From: Gammaproteobacteria bacterium
GTDB taxonomy: Bacteria; Pseudomonadota; Gammaproteobacteria; Tenderiales; Tenderiaceae
Length of the DNA stretch: 64,000 nucleotides
Direction of reading: 5' to 3'
NCBI GenBank assembly: GCA_021731365.1
Contig: JAKFXL010000016.1
Coordinates: forward strand, 62,001 to 126,000
Shown: positions 27,220-35,333 of the stretch, in pieces
Position numbering within the stretch: the stretch's first letter is position 1
Layout of the letters: every line of letters starts with the position of its first letter
The notes under the pieces: model-generated
The model's database searches: none
The model's input: only the letters and a program-made list of their open reading frames with translations
What the model was told of the DNA's origin: nothing
Position numbers and translations under genes: made by a program

Positions 27220-28119
27220 ATGAAGAATAGATATGACCACCTGGAGTTGGGCCAGTTTATCCCGTTGCAGTACCACTACAACATGCTTAACGATACTGCA
27301 CGTATGCAGGGCTTTAAGCGTGCGTTGCAAGCGGTGGTGCGGCCGGGTGCACGGGTGCTAGAGCTGGGTGGTGGTACTGGGGTGTTGTCTTTTTTTGCGG
27401 CACAACAGGCGGGGCATGTTTGGTGTGTGGAGCGCAACCCCGAGTTGGTGGCGGCTGCGTGTCGTATTATGCGGCAGAATAAAAATGGCGATAGGGTGGA
27501 GATTGTTCAGGCGGATGCGAGCCGTTATCTTCCGCCCGAGCCTGTTGATGTGGTGATTTGTGAAATGTTGCATGTGGGGTTGCTGCGTGAAAAACAGGTT
27601 GCGATGATTGATCAGTTTAAACAGCGTTATCTGGAAAGGTTTGGCGGCCCGTTGCCAATCTTTGTGCCGGAGGCGTGTATTCAGGCGGTGCAGCCGATTG
27701 AGCAGGATTTTAATTTTGAGGGTTATTACGCCCAGACGATTCTGTTTCAGGAACCTACTGCGATTCATGAAAAAAGCCGTGAGTTGAGTGACCCGACGCT
27801 ATTCCAGAGTTTTACTTATGATGCCGAGTTACCACAGCGATGCAGCTTTGATGGGACGATCAAAATTGCCAAGGACGGCCACTTAAATGCTATTCGTATG
27901 GTGACAAAAAACATCCTGGCAATATTGATGGCTGAGCAACGTACGGTTGATTGGTATAACCAGTACCTGATTGTTCCGCTTGCCGAACCGATGGCGGTGA
28001 GTGCAGGTGATTACGTGACCATTCAGTTTGATTACGAACCGGGGGCTGCGCTGGATGCGCTGAGCGACTCTTTACGGGTGAATAATATTCGGCGGTTAGA
28101 AGAGGTCGTTGCGCTGTAG
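27220..28119 (+). CDS. SAM-dependent methyltransferase, PRMT-like
   Basis: Class I methyltransferase of 299 residues. The frame is open from 27013, but GAGGAG followed by ATG at 27220 marks the likely start (MKNRYDHLELGQF). Motif I is VLELGGGTGVLSFFAA, motif II-like WCVERNPELVAA, and the post-I loop reads VVICEMLHVGLL, similar to the double-E loop of protein arginine methyltransferases. The C-half (about 165-299) looks like a beta-sandwich substrate domain, again as in PRMTs. The target is unknown; protein methylation is the best guess. Confidence 0.7.
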   Translation: MKNRYDHLELGQFIPLQYHYNMLNDTARMQGFKRALQAVVRPGARVLELGGGTGVLSFFAAQQAGHVWCVERNPELVAAACRIMRQNKNGDRVEIVQADASRYLPPEPVDVVICEMLHVGLLREKQVAMIDQFKQRYLERFGGPLPIFVPEACIQAVQPIEQDFNFEGYYAQTILFQEPTAIHEKSRELSDPTLFQSFTYDAELPQRCSFDGTIKIAKDGHLNAIRMVTKNILAILMAEQRTVDWYNQYLIVPLAEPMAVSAGDYVTIQFDYEPGAALDALSDSLRVNNIRRLEEVVAL

Positions 28120-28184
28120 TGTAACGATTGGGCGGTGTGGGTGGTTTGTAATTGTGTGGTGTTAATGCAGTGTGATTCCGGGGC

Positions 28185-28220
28185 TGTTTCCCGGGATCCG
28201 CTGCGTTGTTTCCGGGCTGC
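28185..28220. repeat. Dispersed repeat, family A, inverted arm
   Basis: CCCGGGATCCGCTGCGTTG followed by TTTCCGGGCTGC is a diverged copy of the right arm at 23993-24022. It fills most of the gap between the methyltransferase and mtfA-like genes, which converge here. Confidence 0.55.
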
Positions 28221-28223
28221 TTG

Positions 28224-28982
28224 TTACCGTCTTACTGGCGCCTGGCGATAGAAGAGACTCAGTTGATGATAGACGTCGGGGTAGTGGTGCAGTAGTTGCC
28301 AGGGCGCATCAAAAAAATATTCACTACAGACTGCAAAAAACTCGGCCGGATTGGTGGCTGCGTAACTGTTGATCTCACTGTGTTCATCATTGGCAATACG
28401 ACGGCTGAAATCGCCATAGGCCGCGGCAAAGGCATCACTCCATGCCTGCTGTTTCATCTCGACATGCAGCGGCGGAAAACCATTGGCGACACCATTGAGC
28501 ATATCCAACTTATGGGCCATCTCATGGATTACCACATTGTGGCCATCTCCCTGTCCGGCCGCCAATACGCTGGCCCAGGAGAAGATCACCGGCCCATGAC
28601 TCCACGCCTCACCACTTAACACATTGTGATGATGATGGACCAGTCCGGCTTCATCGACCTCATCACGGCCGTTGATAAATTCGTCGGCATAGACCACCAC
28701 CTCGACCCAGCCGTCATACCACTCGAAACCAAGATTCAAGATCGGCAGACAGGCCAACACCGCAATACGCAAACGCGCCGCCTCATCCAGTACTAGCCCT
28801 TGCACGGGTTCGATCACCTTGTCGTGCAGAAACAGCAGTGCCAGAGCGCGCAGCCGCTCACCCTCTGCTGCTGTCAGCCCATGTAGCAACGGTAACTGGC
28901 TCCAGAGTGTATTCCAGAGTGCGTCGTCGATGGCACTGCGTTTCAAAATGCGCTGCTGACGCCAGTGCTCAAATGACCACAT
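28224..28982 (-). CDS. mtfA: Zinc-dependent peptidase MtfA (M90 family)
   Basis: Cytosolic metallopeptidase of 252 residues. The ATG at 28982 (MWSFEHWRQQ) with GGAG upstream is chosen over an upstream in-frame codon. The zinc motif is HEMAHKLD at 153-160; the region LSGEAWSHGPVIFSW and the C-terminal NPAEFFAVCSEYFFD block, which supplies the third ligand Glu, are family signatures. E. coli MtfA binds the glucose repressor Mlc and has aminopeptidase activity. It converges on the methyltransferase gene, with no mlc homologue in view. Confidence 0.92.
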   Translation of the reverse strand: MWSFEHWRQQRILKRSAIDDALWNTLWSQLPLLHGLTAAEGERLRALALLFLHDKVIEPVQGLVLDEAARLRIAVLACLPILNLGFEWYDGWVEVVVYADEFINGRDEVDEAGLVHHHHNVLSGEAWSHGPVIFSWASVLAAGQGDGHNVVIHEMAHKLDMLNGVANGFPPLHVEMKQQAWSDAFAAAYGDFSRRIANDEHSEINSYAATNPAEFFAVCSEYFFDAPWQLLHHYPDVYHQLSLFYRQAPVRR

Positions 28983-29292
28983 CGAGATAACTCCAGTTGA
29001 TGAGATTGACCTGATGTCAGGAGAGACAATAATGTACACACATTACGGTTGGAACTACGCTATAAAGCACTTATCCCATAGAGCGATTCACCCTAACGAC
29101 ACGGTCGTCGGACCTTGTTGACGGTGGCAGGCAGGTAATAAAACAACAAGTCACTTACCTGCAACCTGAATTTCAGAACCAGGACCCCCCTAATGAGATA
29201 CTATCCAGCATAGCTACATGATAGGCTTGGTGAAGGCTTAACTCCAGCATCAGCGTGTTTACATTTCACTACCCTGCCAGAGGCAATGCGCC
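28983..29292. other. 310-base divergent gap between mtfA and the AI-2E-type gene
   Basis: No gene seen. An inverted repeat GCAGGTAA (29131-29138) with TTACCTGC (29155-29162) is the only marked structure, and could be an operator or leader hairpin for the plus-strand gene. No -35/-10 pair with good spacing stands out. Confidence 0.4.
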
Positions 29293-30486
29293 ATGAAAAC
29301 CACCCCCACCTCATCACCGATCCCCACGAATTCTAAACACCTATTGCAGCAGCGAACGACTGTGACTGGCACTGCTCAACCGTCTATGCCCCGCATTCCG
29401 GTGGAGGCACATAGCGTTACACTTATCCTGCTCACAGTGATTGCCGTCATCTTTGCGCTGCATTGGGCGCGTGCATTTTTCATCCCGTTGATGTTTGGTT
29501 TGATGATCAGTTATGCACTGTCACCGCCTGTCAACTTGATGCAAAAATGGAAAATTCCCCGCGCCATCGGTGCTGCAGTATTGTTAATTGGCATAGTGGG
29601 TGGTACAGGCTCACTGGCTTATTCACTCAGTGATGATGCCGCCGCGACAATAGAGAGCCTGCCCCAGGCTGCACAGAAGTTTCGTTACATGTTAGATGAG
29701 GAGCGCGGCACATCTGAAAGCGCGATAGAAAAAGTGCAAAAAGCGACCGCCGAGCTGGAAAAAGCAGCAAGTGATATGCCTACCGCGACGTCCATCACCC
29801 CGCAGGGGGTAACACGGGTACAGATCGAAAAACCCAAATTCATTATCCAAGACTATCTTTTATCTGGAACGATGGGGGCAATCGGGTTCGCTGGTCAGGT
29901 CACTATCGTACTATTTCTCGCCTATTTTCTAATTGTTTCCGGCGATAGCTTTCGGCGCAAACTTGTTAAAATCAGTGGCCCTACCTTTAGCAAGAAAAAA
30001 ATCACCCTTCATGTTTTGGATGAGATAACAGGTCAGATTCAACGTTATCTACTGGTACAGCTTTTCACCAGCGCCCTTGTAGGCGTGGCCACATGGTTGG
30101 CATTTCTCTGGATCGGCTTAGAACATGCCGCCATCTGGGGTATCGCCGCCGCGATATTAAATACCATTCCTTATCTCGGCGCGGTAATTTTTACCGTTAC
30201 CGTTGCATTGGTCGCTTTTTTCCAGTTTGGAACCATAGGCATGGGGCTGTTTGTCTCTGGCACGGCACTGGTTATTACCAGTCTCGAAGGCTTTTTGCTG
30301 ACCCCCTGGCTGACGAGCCGAGCAAGCCAGATGAACGCGGTGATAATTTTTGCAGGTGTGTTGTTTTGGGGCTGGTTGTGGGGCGTTTGGGGTCTACTGT
30401 TAGGTATTCCCATCCTTATGGCCATCAAGGCTGTATGTGACCATGTGGATGATTTAAAACCTGTCGGTTCACTGCTGGGGAAGTAA
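29293..30486 (+). CDS. AI-2E family transporter (PF01594)
   Basis: Polytopic inner-membrane protein of 397 residues. It opens with a cytosolic stretch rich in Thr, Ser and Pro, then helices near 44-75, 88-107 and 190-215, and a C-terminal cluster. The family blocks PLMFGLMISYALSPPVN, the GTMGAIGFAGQVTIVLFLAYFLIVSG segment (as GAIGFAGQVT, FLAYFLIVSG) and NTIPYLGAV near 290 are clear. Members include the E. coli exporter TqsA and many ion antiporters, so the name does not fix the substrate. It stands alone. Confidence 0.88.
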   Translation: MKTTPTSSPIPTNSKHLLQQRTTVTGTAQPSMPRIPVEAHSVTLILLTVIAVIFALHWARAFFIPLMFGLMISYALSPPVNLMQKWKIPRAIGAAVLLIGIVGGTGSLAYSLSDDAAATIESLPQAAQKFRYMLDEERGTSESAIEKVQKATAELEKAASDMPTATSITPQGVTRVQIEKPKFIIQDYLLSGTMGAIGFAGQVTIVLFLAYFLIVSGDSFRRKLVKISGPTFSKKKITLHVLDEITGQIQRYLLVQLFTSALVGVATWLAFLWIGLEHAAIWGIAAAILNTIPYLGAVIFTVTVALVAFFQFGTIGMGLFVSGTALVITSLEGFLLTPWLTSRASQMNAVIIFAGVLFWGWLWGVWGLLLGIPILMAIKAVCDHVDDLKPVGSLLGK

Positions 30487-30571
30487 TATACCATTTACTG
30501 CCGATAGCTAAAGTCTCAGGGGTTGTTGCCATGCCACTACAGGTAGTTTGCAGTTGTGTCGGGGGAATACT

Positions 30572-30605
30572 GCTTTATCGTGCCCACGCCTGTTAACGCA
30601 GTAGC
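30572..30605. repeat. Dispersed repeat, family B, copy 2 (partial)
   Basis: GCTTTATCGTGCCCACGC followed by TGTTAACGCAGTAGC matches the right part of the repeat at 25107-25151. The left stem arm is decayed here. Confidence 0.5.
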
Positions 30606-30620
30606 GGCGACCAGATGTTT

Positions 30621-31310
30621 TTAAAACGTAGCCATAACCCGTTGTTGAAACCAGAGTATTGACGGGTAGGCGGCAATCCATATCCAGAAAAAACGGTTTA
30701 GGCCAAATAGGCAGGCATTTGCAAAGTGGAAGGCTGCGGCTATGAACAGGGCAATAATAAGTGTTGTGGATGAGAGCAATGACAATGGAAATAATAGCTC
30801 AAAAAGGATAACTGCCCATGACATTGTAAAAAGCAGTCGTGGTGAATGGGCGAGCTGCCGCAAAGCGTCACTGACAGGGTAGGCGGAAAATTGAAAGACA
30901 TCCGATAGGGCGCGGCCACTGCGCCACTCTGGATTGACAATTTTTACCCATCCCGAAATAAAGTATGAGAGCAGTAGTTGCAGGGCCAGGTAGCCAAATG
31001 CGACTTCTCTCCAGTAGTGTGTTGGGGCAAAGTGCGCCAGAGATAAACAGCTGACGATGAGCAGACTCATGCGGTCGGCACCGCCGTGGTAGGGGCCTTG
31101 AAAGCGGATTAACATGGCCAGACTGATGGCCAGTAACAGCAGTGTGATCCACGGCGTTTGAAAACCGGCGACTAACAATAGGGATAGTATCAGCCGGGGG
31201 ATGAACAGTGTTTTTTCATGGGTGGTTGATTTAAGGTGTTCGATACTTTGTTGGGTAAAGGCAAGACCCAGGGCTATCTCCGTGAGGCGAATGGCGTTGT
31301 CTAACTCCAT
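30621..31310 (-). CDS. HTTM-domain (VKGC-like) membrane protein
   Basis: A 229-residue multi-pass membrane protein with about six hydrophobic segments. It resembles the HTTM domain shared with the membrane part of vitamin-K-dependent gamma-carboxylase: an early Arg-containing helix, the SYFISGWVKIVNPEWRSGRAL block (SGWVK, then WRSG) and the C-terminal FHFANACLFGLNRFFWIWIAAYP segment (as FHFANACLFGLN, then FWIWIAAYP). It overlaps the upstream 151-residue gene by ten bases, so the two make a unit. Function unknown; the carboxylase domain itself is absent. Confidence 0.72.
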   Translation of the reverse strand: MELDNAIRLTEIALGLAFTQQSIEHLKSTTHEKTLFIPRLILSLLLVAGFQTPWITLLLLAISLAMLIRFQGPYHGGADRMSLLIVSCLSLAHFAPTHYWREVAFGYLALQLLLSYFISGWVKIVNPEWRSGRALSDVFQFSAYPVSDALRQLAHSPRLLFTMSWAVILFELLFPLSLLSSTTLIIALFIAAAFHFANACLFGLNRFFWIWIAAYPSILWFQQRVMATF

Positions 31311-31756
31311 CTTTTTTCATCTTTATGTATGGGCTGAATACGGGAGTAGAAGACGATCTCTTGCTCAATGGTCTGCCCATTGCGCTGGATAAGTTGTAGA
31401 CGAAACTGTAGCTGTGTTGCTGTATTCAAGTGGTTATGGGCGGTGGTTTTTCGTAGATCGGCCATTATTCGGTTTAATATCTCATCCTCACTATGGGTGG
31501 TCGGCTTTTCCAGCAGTCGTTCAGCGCAGCTGGTTAAAAACAGGGATTCGTTCCAGTCAGGATTCCACACCATGCGTTGCAGCATCTGCTTGAAGGGGAG
31601 GTGGGCTGGACGGGGGCGAAACTCCTGCCACTCTTCGGTAATCTCACCCGCAGCGTTTAAAAGTGCGTATTGAATGCGGGGTGAGGGGGCAATAACGTCG
31701 AAAAAGCGCCAGGATGGGAAGAGTGTGGGTAAAAGCAGTTTGAATATATTGGTCAT
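31301..31756 (-). CDS. Uncharacterised protein paired with the HTTM protein
   Basis: A 151-residue protein that I do not recognise. It lacks a clear signal peptide; the start has one hydrophobic stretch (IFKLLLPTLFPSWRFFD), and the rest is soluble with WQEFRPRPAHLPFKQML and a C-terminal beta-rich part (TQLQFRLQLI, QEIVFYSR). HTTM proteins in other bacteria are often paired with a small partner of this kind. The ten-base overlap with the next gene indicates coupling. Confidence 0.65.
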   Translation of the reverse strand: MTNIFKLLLPTLFPSWRFFDVIAPSPRIQYALLNAAGEITEEWQEFRPRPAHLPFKQMLQRMVWNPDWNESLFLTSCAERLLEKPTTHSEDEILNRIMADLRKTTAHNHLNTATQLQFRLQLIQRNGQTIEQEIVFYSRIQPIHKDEKRWS

Positions 31757-31765
31757 TAATGGTGC

Positions 31766-32218
31766 TTAAACATCGATATGCCGGTTTAATAGTGTGTCCA
31801 TTATCTCGGTGAGGGAATCGATCTGTTTGATGGTCAGGGGATTTGCAATCACCTCTTGAATCGCCTGTTCATAGATGGGCCACATCGCTTTTCGCATCTG
31901 CACCCCTTTTTCCGTTATTTTAATAACGTTGCCTCGTCCATCCGTATCACATGCTACCCGCTGGACAAGCGCCTGTTTCTCTAACCGGTCTATGAGGCGC
32001 GAGAGGTTGTGTTTGTTTAGCAGAACACGCTCACCAATCTCATATTGTCTGAGGCCACGGCCCGGTTCTCTATCCAACTCAAGCAGTAGGTCGTACCAGG
32101 AGAGTGGCGGGAATCCGGCATTTTTTAGTTTTGTTTCAACAATATCGATCAATACCTGTTGAGAACGTAGTAACAATACCCACGCTATTTCGGCTTTTTT
32201 TGGTCTGTTTTTTTCCAT
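31766..32218 (-). CDS. MarR-family transcriptional regulator
   Basis: Winged-helix regulator of 150 residues starting at ATG 32218 (MEKNRPKKAE). The helix-turn-helix is at about 50-80 (YEIGERVLLNKHNLSRLIDRLEKQ), followed by the wing with DTDGRGNVIKITEKG. MarR proteins bind palindromes as dimers and release on ligand binding or thiol oxidation; two palindromes lie immediately upstream, between this gene and the divergent rhodanese gene. It could therefore control itself and the rhodanese. It is followed on the same strand by the two-gene HTTM unit, ten bases downstream, and may control that too. Confidence 0.9.
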   Translation of the reverse strand: MEKNRPKKAEIAWVLLLRSQQVLIDIVETKLKNAGFPPLSWYDLLLELDREPGRGLRQYEIGERVLLNKHNLSRLIDRLEKQALVQRVACDTDGRGNVIKITEKGVQMRKAMWPIYEQAIQEVIANPLTIKQIDSLTEIMDTLLNRHIDV

Positions 32219-32242
32219 TGATGGCAGTGTAAGTGCAATTGG

Positions 32243-32254
32243 TTGCAAATGCAA
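32243..32254. promoter_or_regulatory. MarR-type operator palindrome 1
   Basis: TTGCA-AA-TGCAA is a perfect inverted repeat. Adjacent TGCAA/TTGCA half-sites at 32234-32247 overlap it. Its centre is 36 bases from that of the second palindrome. Position in the marR-rhodanese divergent gap suggests autoregulation. Confidence 0.6.
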
Positions 32255-32277
32255 TTACATGCTGCTACATTCATATC

Positions 32278-32291
32278 GTTGCATATGCAAC
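32278..32291. promoter_or_regulatory. MarR-type operator palindrome 2
   Basis: GTTGCA-TA-TGCAAC is a perfect 14-base palindrome with the same TTGCA/TGCAA half-sites, 24 bases before the rhodanese start codon. Confidence 0.6.
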
Positions 32292-32315
32292 TAAAAAACA
32301 GTGTGAGAGGGAAAT

Positions 32316-32642
32316 ATGAGTGAAGCGATATCGAGTAGTGATTTATTTAGCATGATCAATTCTGAGGATGTTCCTGTGGTGATAGAGGCGTTACCGGCGC
32401 ACTATTACAATACTGAGCATATACCGGGGGCCATCAATATTCCGCTGGATGAGATTGCTGATCAAGCGGCTTTATTGGTTCCGGATAAACGTATGAGGGT
32501 TGTTGTGTATTGTGCAAATGCGCTGTGTAAAAACTCACAACAGGCTGCGGCTGTGTTGAGGCAGATGGGATATGTTAGTGTCTACGAATATACCGATGGA
32601 AAGCAGGGGTGGAGGGAGGCGGGTTTTCCACTAGAACAGTGA
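32316..32642 (+). CDS. Rhodanese-domain protein
   Basis: A single rhodanese domain of 108 residues without signal peptide. The active-site loop is VVYCANALCKNSQ, with the catalytic Cys66 and an additional Cys71; the N-terminal PAHYYNTEHIPGAINIPLDE block is the usual rhodanese signature. Such stand-alone proteins carry persulphides or act as thiol sensors. The divergent MarR gene shares its control region. A nearby sulphur- or redox-responsive control is possible but unproved. Confidence 0.88.
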   Translation: MSEAISSSDLFSMINSEDVPVVIEALPAHYYNTEHIPGAINIPLDEIADQAALLVPDKRMRVVVYCANALCKNSQQAAAVLRQMGYVSVYEYTDGKQGWREAGFPLEQ

Positions 32643-32687
32643 GTAAATAGACGTTGTTATAATGTAAAATATTTTTTTACTATTACG

Positions 32688-32717
32688 CCGCTCCTGACAC
32701 TACGCTGTCAGGAGCGG
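32688..32717. repeat. Perfect 12-bp hairpin between rhodanese and VOC genes
   Basis: CCGCTCCTGACA (32688-32699) pairs perfectly with TGTCAGGAGCGG (32706-32717) over a 6-base loop. No T tract follows on either strand, so it is not a standard terminator; it might block read-through, act in RNA processing or be a mobile palindrome. Confidence 0.55.
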
Positions 32718-32762
32718 CTGCCTATACTGTCGGCTCCTTACCACCAACTCTCCAAGGAGGAG

Positions 32763-33176
32763 ATGATGAAAACAGAAGCGATGAAGACGCAGGGTGCATT
32801 TAGTTGGAATGAGCTATTAACCTCTGATGTGCAGGGGGCAAAGGCTTTTTATGGTGAACTGCTGGGTTGGGTATTGGAGGATGCAGCATCAGACTGTATG
32901 CCCGAGGGCATGAGTTATACGATGGCCAAGGCCGGTGGCATTGATAGGGCAGGTATTATGGAGATTCCCGCCGAGGCGAAGGCCAATGGTATGCCACCGG
33001 CATGGGGCAGTTACATCACTGTGGATGATGTTGATGCCATGGTTTTGAGGGTGGTGAAGTTGGGTGGTAAGATTTGTGTGCCGCCGCAGGATATCCCCAA
33101 TGTTGGGCGCTTCTCTGTGATTACTGATCCACAAGGGGCGGCGGTCTCTTTGATCACCTATTTTGATATGGAGTAA
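32763..33176 (+). CDS. Glyoxalase/VOC-fold protein
   Basis: A 137-residue protein of the vicinal oxygen chelate fold. The opening GAFSWNELLTSDVQGAKAFYGELLGW and the closing GRFSVITDPQGAAVSLI are typical of the VOC subfamily in which each protein has two beta-alpha-beta-beta-beta units. The WNEL motif replaces the usual first metal His, so a metal enzyme is uncertain. The ATG lies close behind CCAAGGAGG, one of the strongest ribosome sites in this window. It precedes a DUF2461 gene by five bases. Confidence 0.82.
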   Translation: MMKTEAMKTQGAFSWNELLTSDVQGAKAFYGELLGWVLEDAASDCMPEGMSYTMAKAGGIDRAGIMEIPAEAKANGMPPAWGSYITVDDVDAMVLRVVKLGGKICVPPQDIPNVGRFSVITDPQGAAVSLITYFDME

Positions 33177-33181
33177 CGGGT

Positions 33182-33868
33182 ATGGCGAGACACTACTTCT
33201 CAGCGGCGACATTTGATTTTTTGCGTGAACTGGCGGCGAATAACAGTCGCGACTGGTTTATGGAGAATAAGTTGCGTTATGAAGCGGTGATCCGCACACC
33301 GGCATTGATGTTGATTGAAGATATGGCGGATGAGTTGCCCGCCATATCCCCCCATTTTCTGGCGGTGTCAAAGAAGGTGGGGGGTTCTTTGATGCGCGTG
33401 CATCGTGATGTGCGCTTTGGTAAAGACAAACGGCCCTATAAAACCAATATTGGCATTCAGTTCCGGCACCAATTGGGCAAGGATGTTCATGCCCCGGGGT
33501 TTTATCTACATATTGAGACAGGCGGCTGTTTTGTTGGTGCAGGTATCTGGCACCCCGATGCATCGGCGTTGGGCAAGATTCGTGATGGGATTATTGATGA
33601 TGAGAAGGGCTGGGTACGGGTTAAAGAGGATCCGGCGTTTAAAAAAAGATTCAAGCTCGAAGGTGATGCGCTTGTGAACGCACCACGAGGTTATGCAAAG
33701 GATCATCTTCTTATCGAAGATCTGAAACGTAAAGATTTTATCGCCATTGCGCCATTAAAAGAGAGTGATGTCACCGGTAAAAAACTGCTGGCAACAGTGG
33801 CGGATAGTTTTGTTACGGCGGACCCCTTAATGCGTTTTTTATGTAAGTCTCTGGCGTTTAACTATTAA
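33182..33868 (+). CDS. DUF2461 (TIGR02453) family protein
   Basis: A 228-residue cytoplasmic protein of a widespread uncharacterised family. Signature stretches are FLRELAANNSRDWF near the start, LMRVHRDVRFGKDKRPYKTNIG in the middle (as MRVHRDVRFGKDK, then PYKTNIG) and GFYLHIETGGCFVGAGIW. The many conserved charged residues suggest an enzyme, but no activity is known to me. It is followed after four bases by a WYL-domain regulator and preceded closely by the VOC gene, so the three probably form an operon. Confidence 0.85.
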   Translation: MARHYFSAATFDFLRELAANNSRDWFMENKLRYEAVIRTPALMLIEDMADELPAISPHFLAVSKKVGGSLMRVHRDVRFGKDKRPYKTNIGIQFRHQLGKDVHAPGFYLHIETGGCFVGAGIWHPDASALGKIRDGIIDDEKGWVRVKEDPAFKKRFKLEGDALVNAPRGYAKDHLLIEDLKRKDFIAIAPLKESDVTGKKLLATVADSFVTADPLMRFLCKSLAFNY

Positions 33869-33872
33869 TTAA

Positions 33873-34556
33873 ATGCGCCGTGCTGACCGCCTTTTTCAAC
33901 TTGTTCAGCAGTTGCACCATGAGCGTGTAACTACTGCCCGTACACTTGCAGAGCTGCTGCAAGTCTCTGAGCGCACCATCTATCGTGATATCCAGGACCT
34001 CTGCCTGAACGGTGTGCCTATTGTGGGTGAGGCGGGTATTGGCTACAAATTGATGAAAGGGTTTCAGCTGCCACCGCTGATGTTTACGGCGCAGGAGCTG
34101 GAGGCGCTGTTGCTGGGTGTGCGTATGGTACAGGCGTGGACAGATCAACAGATGGCGGCAGCGGCCACCCAGGTATTGAAAAAGATCGAAGCGGTTGTGC
34201 CTGAACGTTTGAAGCCAGAGCTGGGTCGTCAGCAGATTATGGTCCCCGACTTTTCAATGAATACACAGGCAGGGATGCATATGCCGCTGCTGCGTGATGC
34301 GGCACGGTTGCAGCAAAAGGCCAGCTTTGATTATGTACGTGCCGATGGGCAGCGCTCCAATCGCATCGTGCATCCATTGGGGTTGTTCTATTGGGGGAGA
34401 GTGTGGACCTTGGTTGCCTGGTGTGAACTGAGGGATGAGTTTCGCCACTTCAGGCTGGATCGTATGGAGGCGGTGGTGCTGTTAACGGAGTGTTATGAGT
34501 CAACCGTGGGGCGTACGTTGCAGGACTTTTTGGCAACGGTGTGTGATGACTATTGA
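33873..34556 (+). CDS. YafY-type HTH/WYL-domain transcriptional regulator
   Basis: A 227-residue regulator. An N-terminal winged helix-turn-helix (about 1-55, RADRLFQLVQQLHHERVTT... LLQVSERTIYRDIQDL) is joined to a WYL domain (about 130-200; here PLGLFYWGRVWTLVAWCELR) that binds nucleotide-type or oligonucleotide ligands in related PafC/DriD proteins. The gene begins four bases after the DUF2461 stop, which makes joint expression likely. The regulated genes are unknown. Confidence 0.88.
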   Translation: MRRADRLFQLVQQLHHERVTTARTLAELLQVSERTIYRDIQDLCLNGVPIVGEAGIGYKLMKGFQLPPLMFTAQELEALLLGVRMVQAWTDQQMAAAATQVLKKIEAVVPERLKPELGRQQIMVPDFSMNTQAGMHMPLLRDAARLQQKASFDYVRADGQRSNRIVHPLGLFYWGRVWTLVAWCELRDEFRHFRLDRMEAVVLLTECYESTVGRTLQDFLATVCDDY

Positions 34557-34624
34557 GGTTGTTGTCTGCCGAGGTGGGTAGTGTAAAAAAAGCAGGGTCT
34601 TTTAATCGTAATAGCCACAAGCGG

Positions 34625-35296
34625 TTAACGTTTGCTGCCAAGCCAGATCATATGGCGTGCACCACGGTTACCTCGTGCCCGTGCCCGAACCTCTTCCACA
34701 TTCAATCCTGCACGTTGCAATTTTTTGGTAAAGGCCGAGTCGGGTGTGATGGACCAGACGGCAAAAATGCCGCCGGGCCGGAGTGCAGTGGCGGCGGCGC
34801 TGAGCCCTGCGGGGCTGTAGAGGCTATTGTTCTCTTTGCGGGTTAGCCCTTCGGGGCCGTTGTCGACATCGAGCAGGATGGCATCATAACTGTTCTGTTG
34901 GCTGCGGATGAGCTTGCCAACATCACCTTCAAACAGCGTCACCCGTTTATCGGTTAATGGCGTGCCCGCCAATGGTCCCAACAGTGTCTGGTTCCACTTT
35001 ATGACCGCAGGTACCAGCTCTGCGATGACCACTTCGGCGGTTGCGCCCAGATTGTTAAGTGCGGCGGCGAGTGTATACCCCATGCCGAGTCCGCCGATCA
35101 GGATGCGCGGCTGTGGACGGGTGTTGATCCGTTTGCAAGCCAGTTCGGCCAACGCCTCTTCGGAGCCGTGGACGCGGCTGTTCATCAACTCCTGATTTCC
35201 GGTGCGAATGGAGTACTCCTGATCGCGACGGTAGAGGCGCAGCTCGCCTCCCTCCCCGGATACGCTGCAGCTGTCGAGCAGTTCCCAGGGATTCAT
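34625..35296 (-). CDS. Spermidine synthase-like methyltransferase-fold protein
   Basis: A 223-residue protein with the Rossmann-like fold of polyamine synthases (PRK04457-type). The start MNPWELLDSC at 35296 is chosen over an in-frame upstream codon. The nucleotide loop is RILIGGLGMGYTLAAAL, with AEVVIAELVPAVIKWN after it and DAILLDVDNGPEGL as the acidic loop. A true spermidine synthase normally has an additional N-terminal strand domain and the GGG(D/E) motif; this short form may instead be a related methyltransferase. It lies downstream of znuB on the same strand without known connection to zinc. Confidence 0.75.
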   Translation of the reverse strand: MNPWELLDSCSVSGEGGELRLYRRDQEYSIRTGNQELMNSRVHGSEEALAELACKRINTRPQPRILIGGLGMGYTLAAALNNLGATAEVVIAELVPAVIKWNQTLLGPLAGTPLTDKRVTLFEGDVGKLIRSQQNSYDAILLDVDNGPEGLTRKENNSLYSPAGLSAAATALRPGGIFAVWSITPDSAFTKKLQRAGLNVEEVRARARGNRGARHMIWLGSKR

Positions 35297-35333
35297 GGTT
35301 GCCTTACGGTATGGGATTGAGTGGGCATCAATT

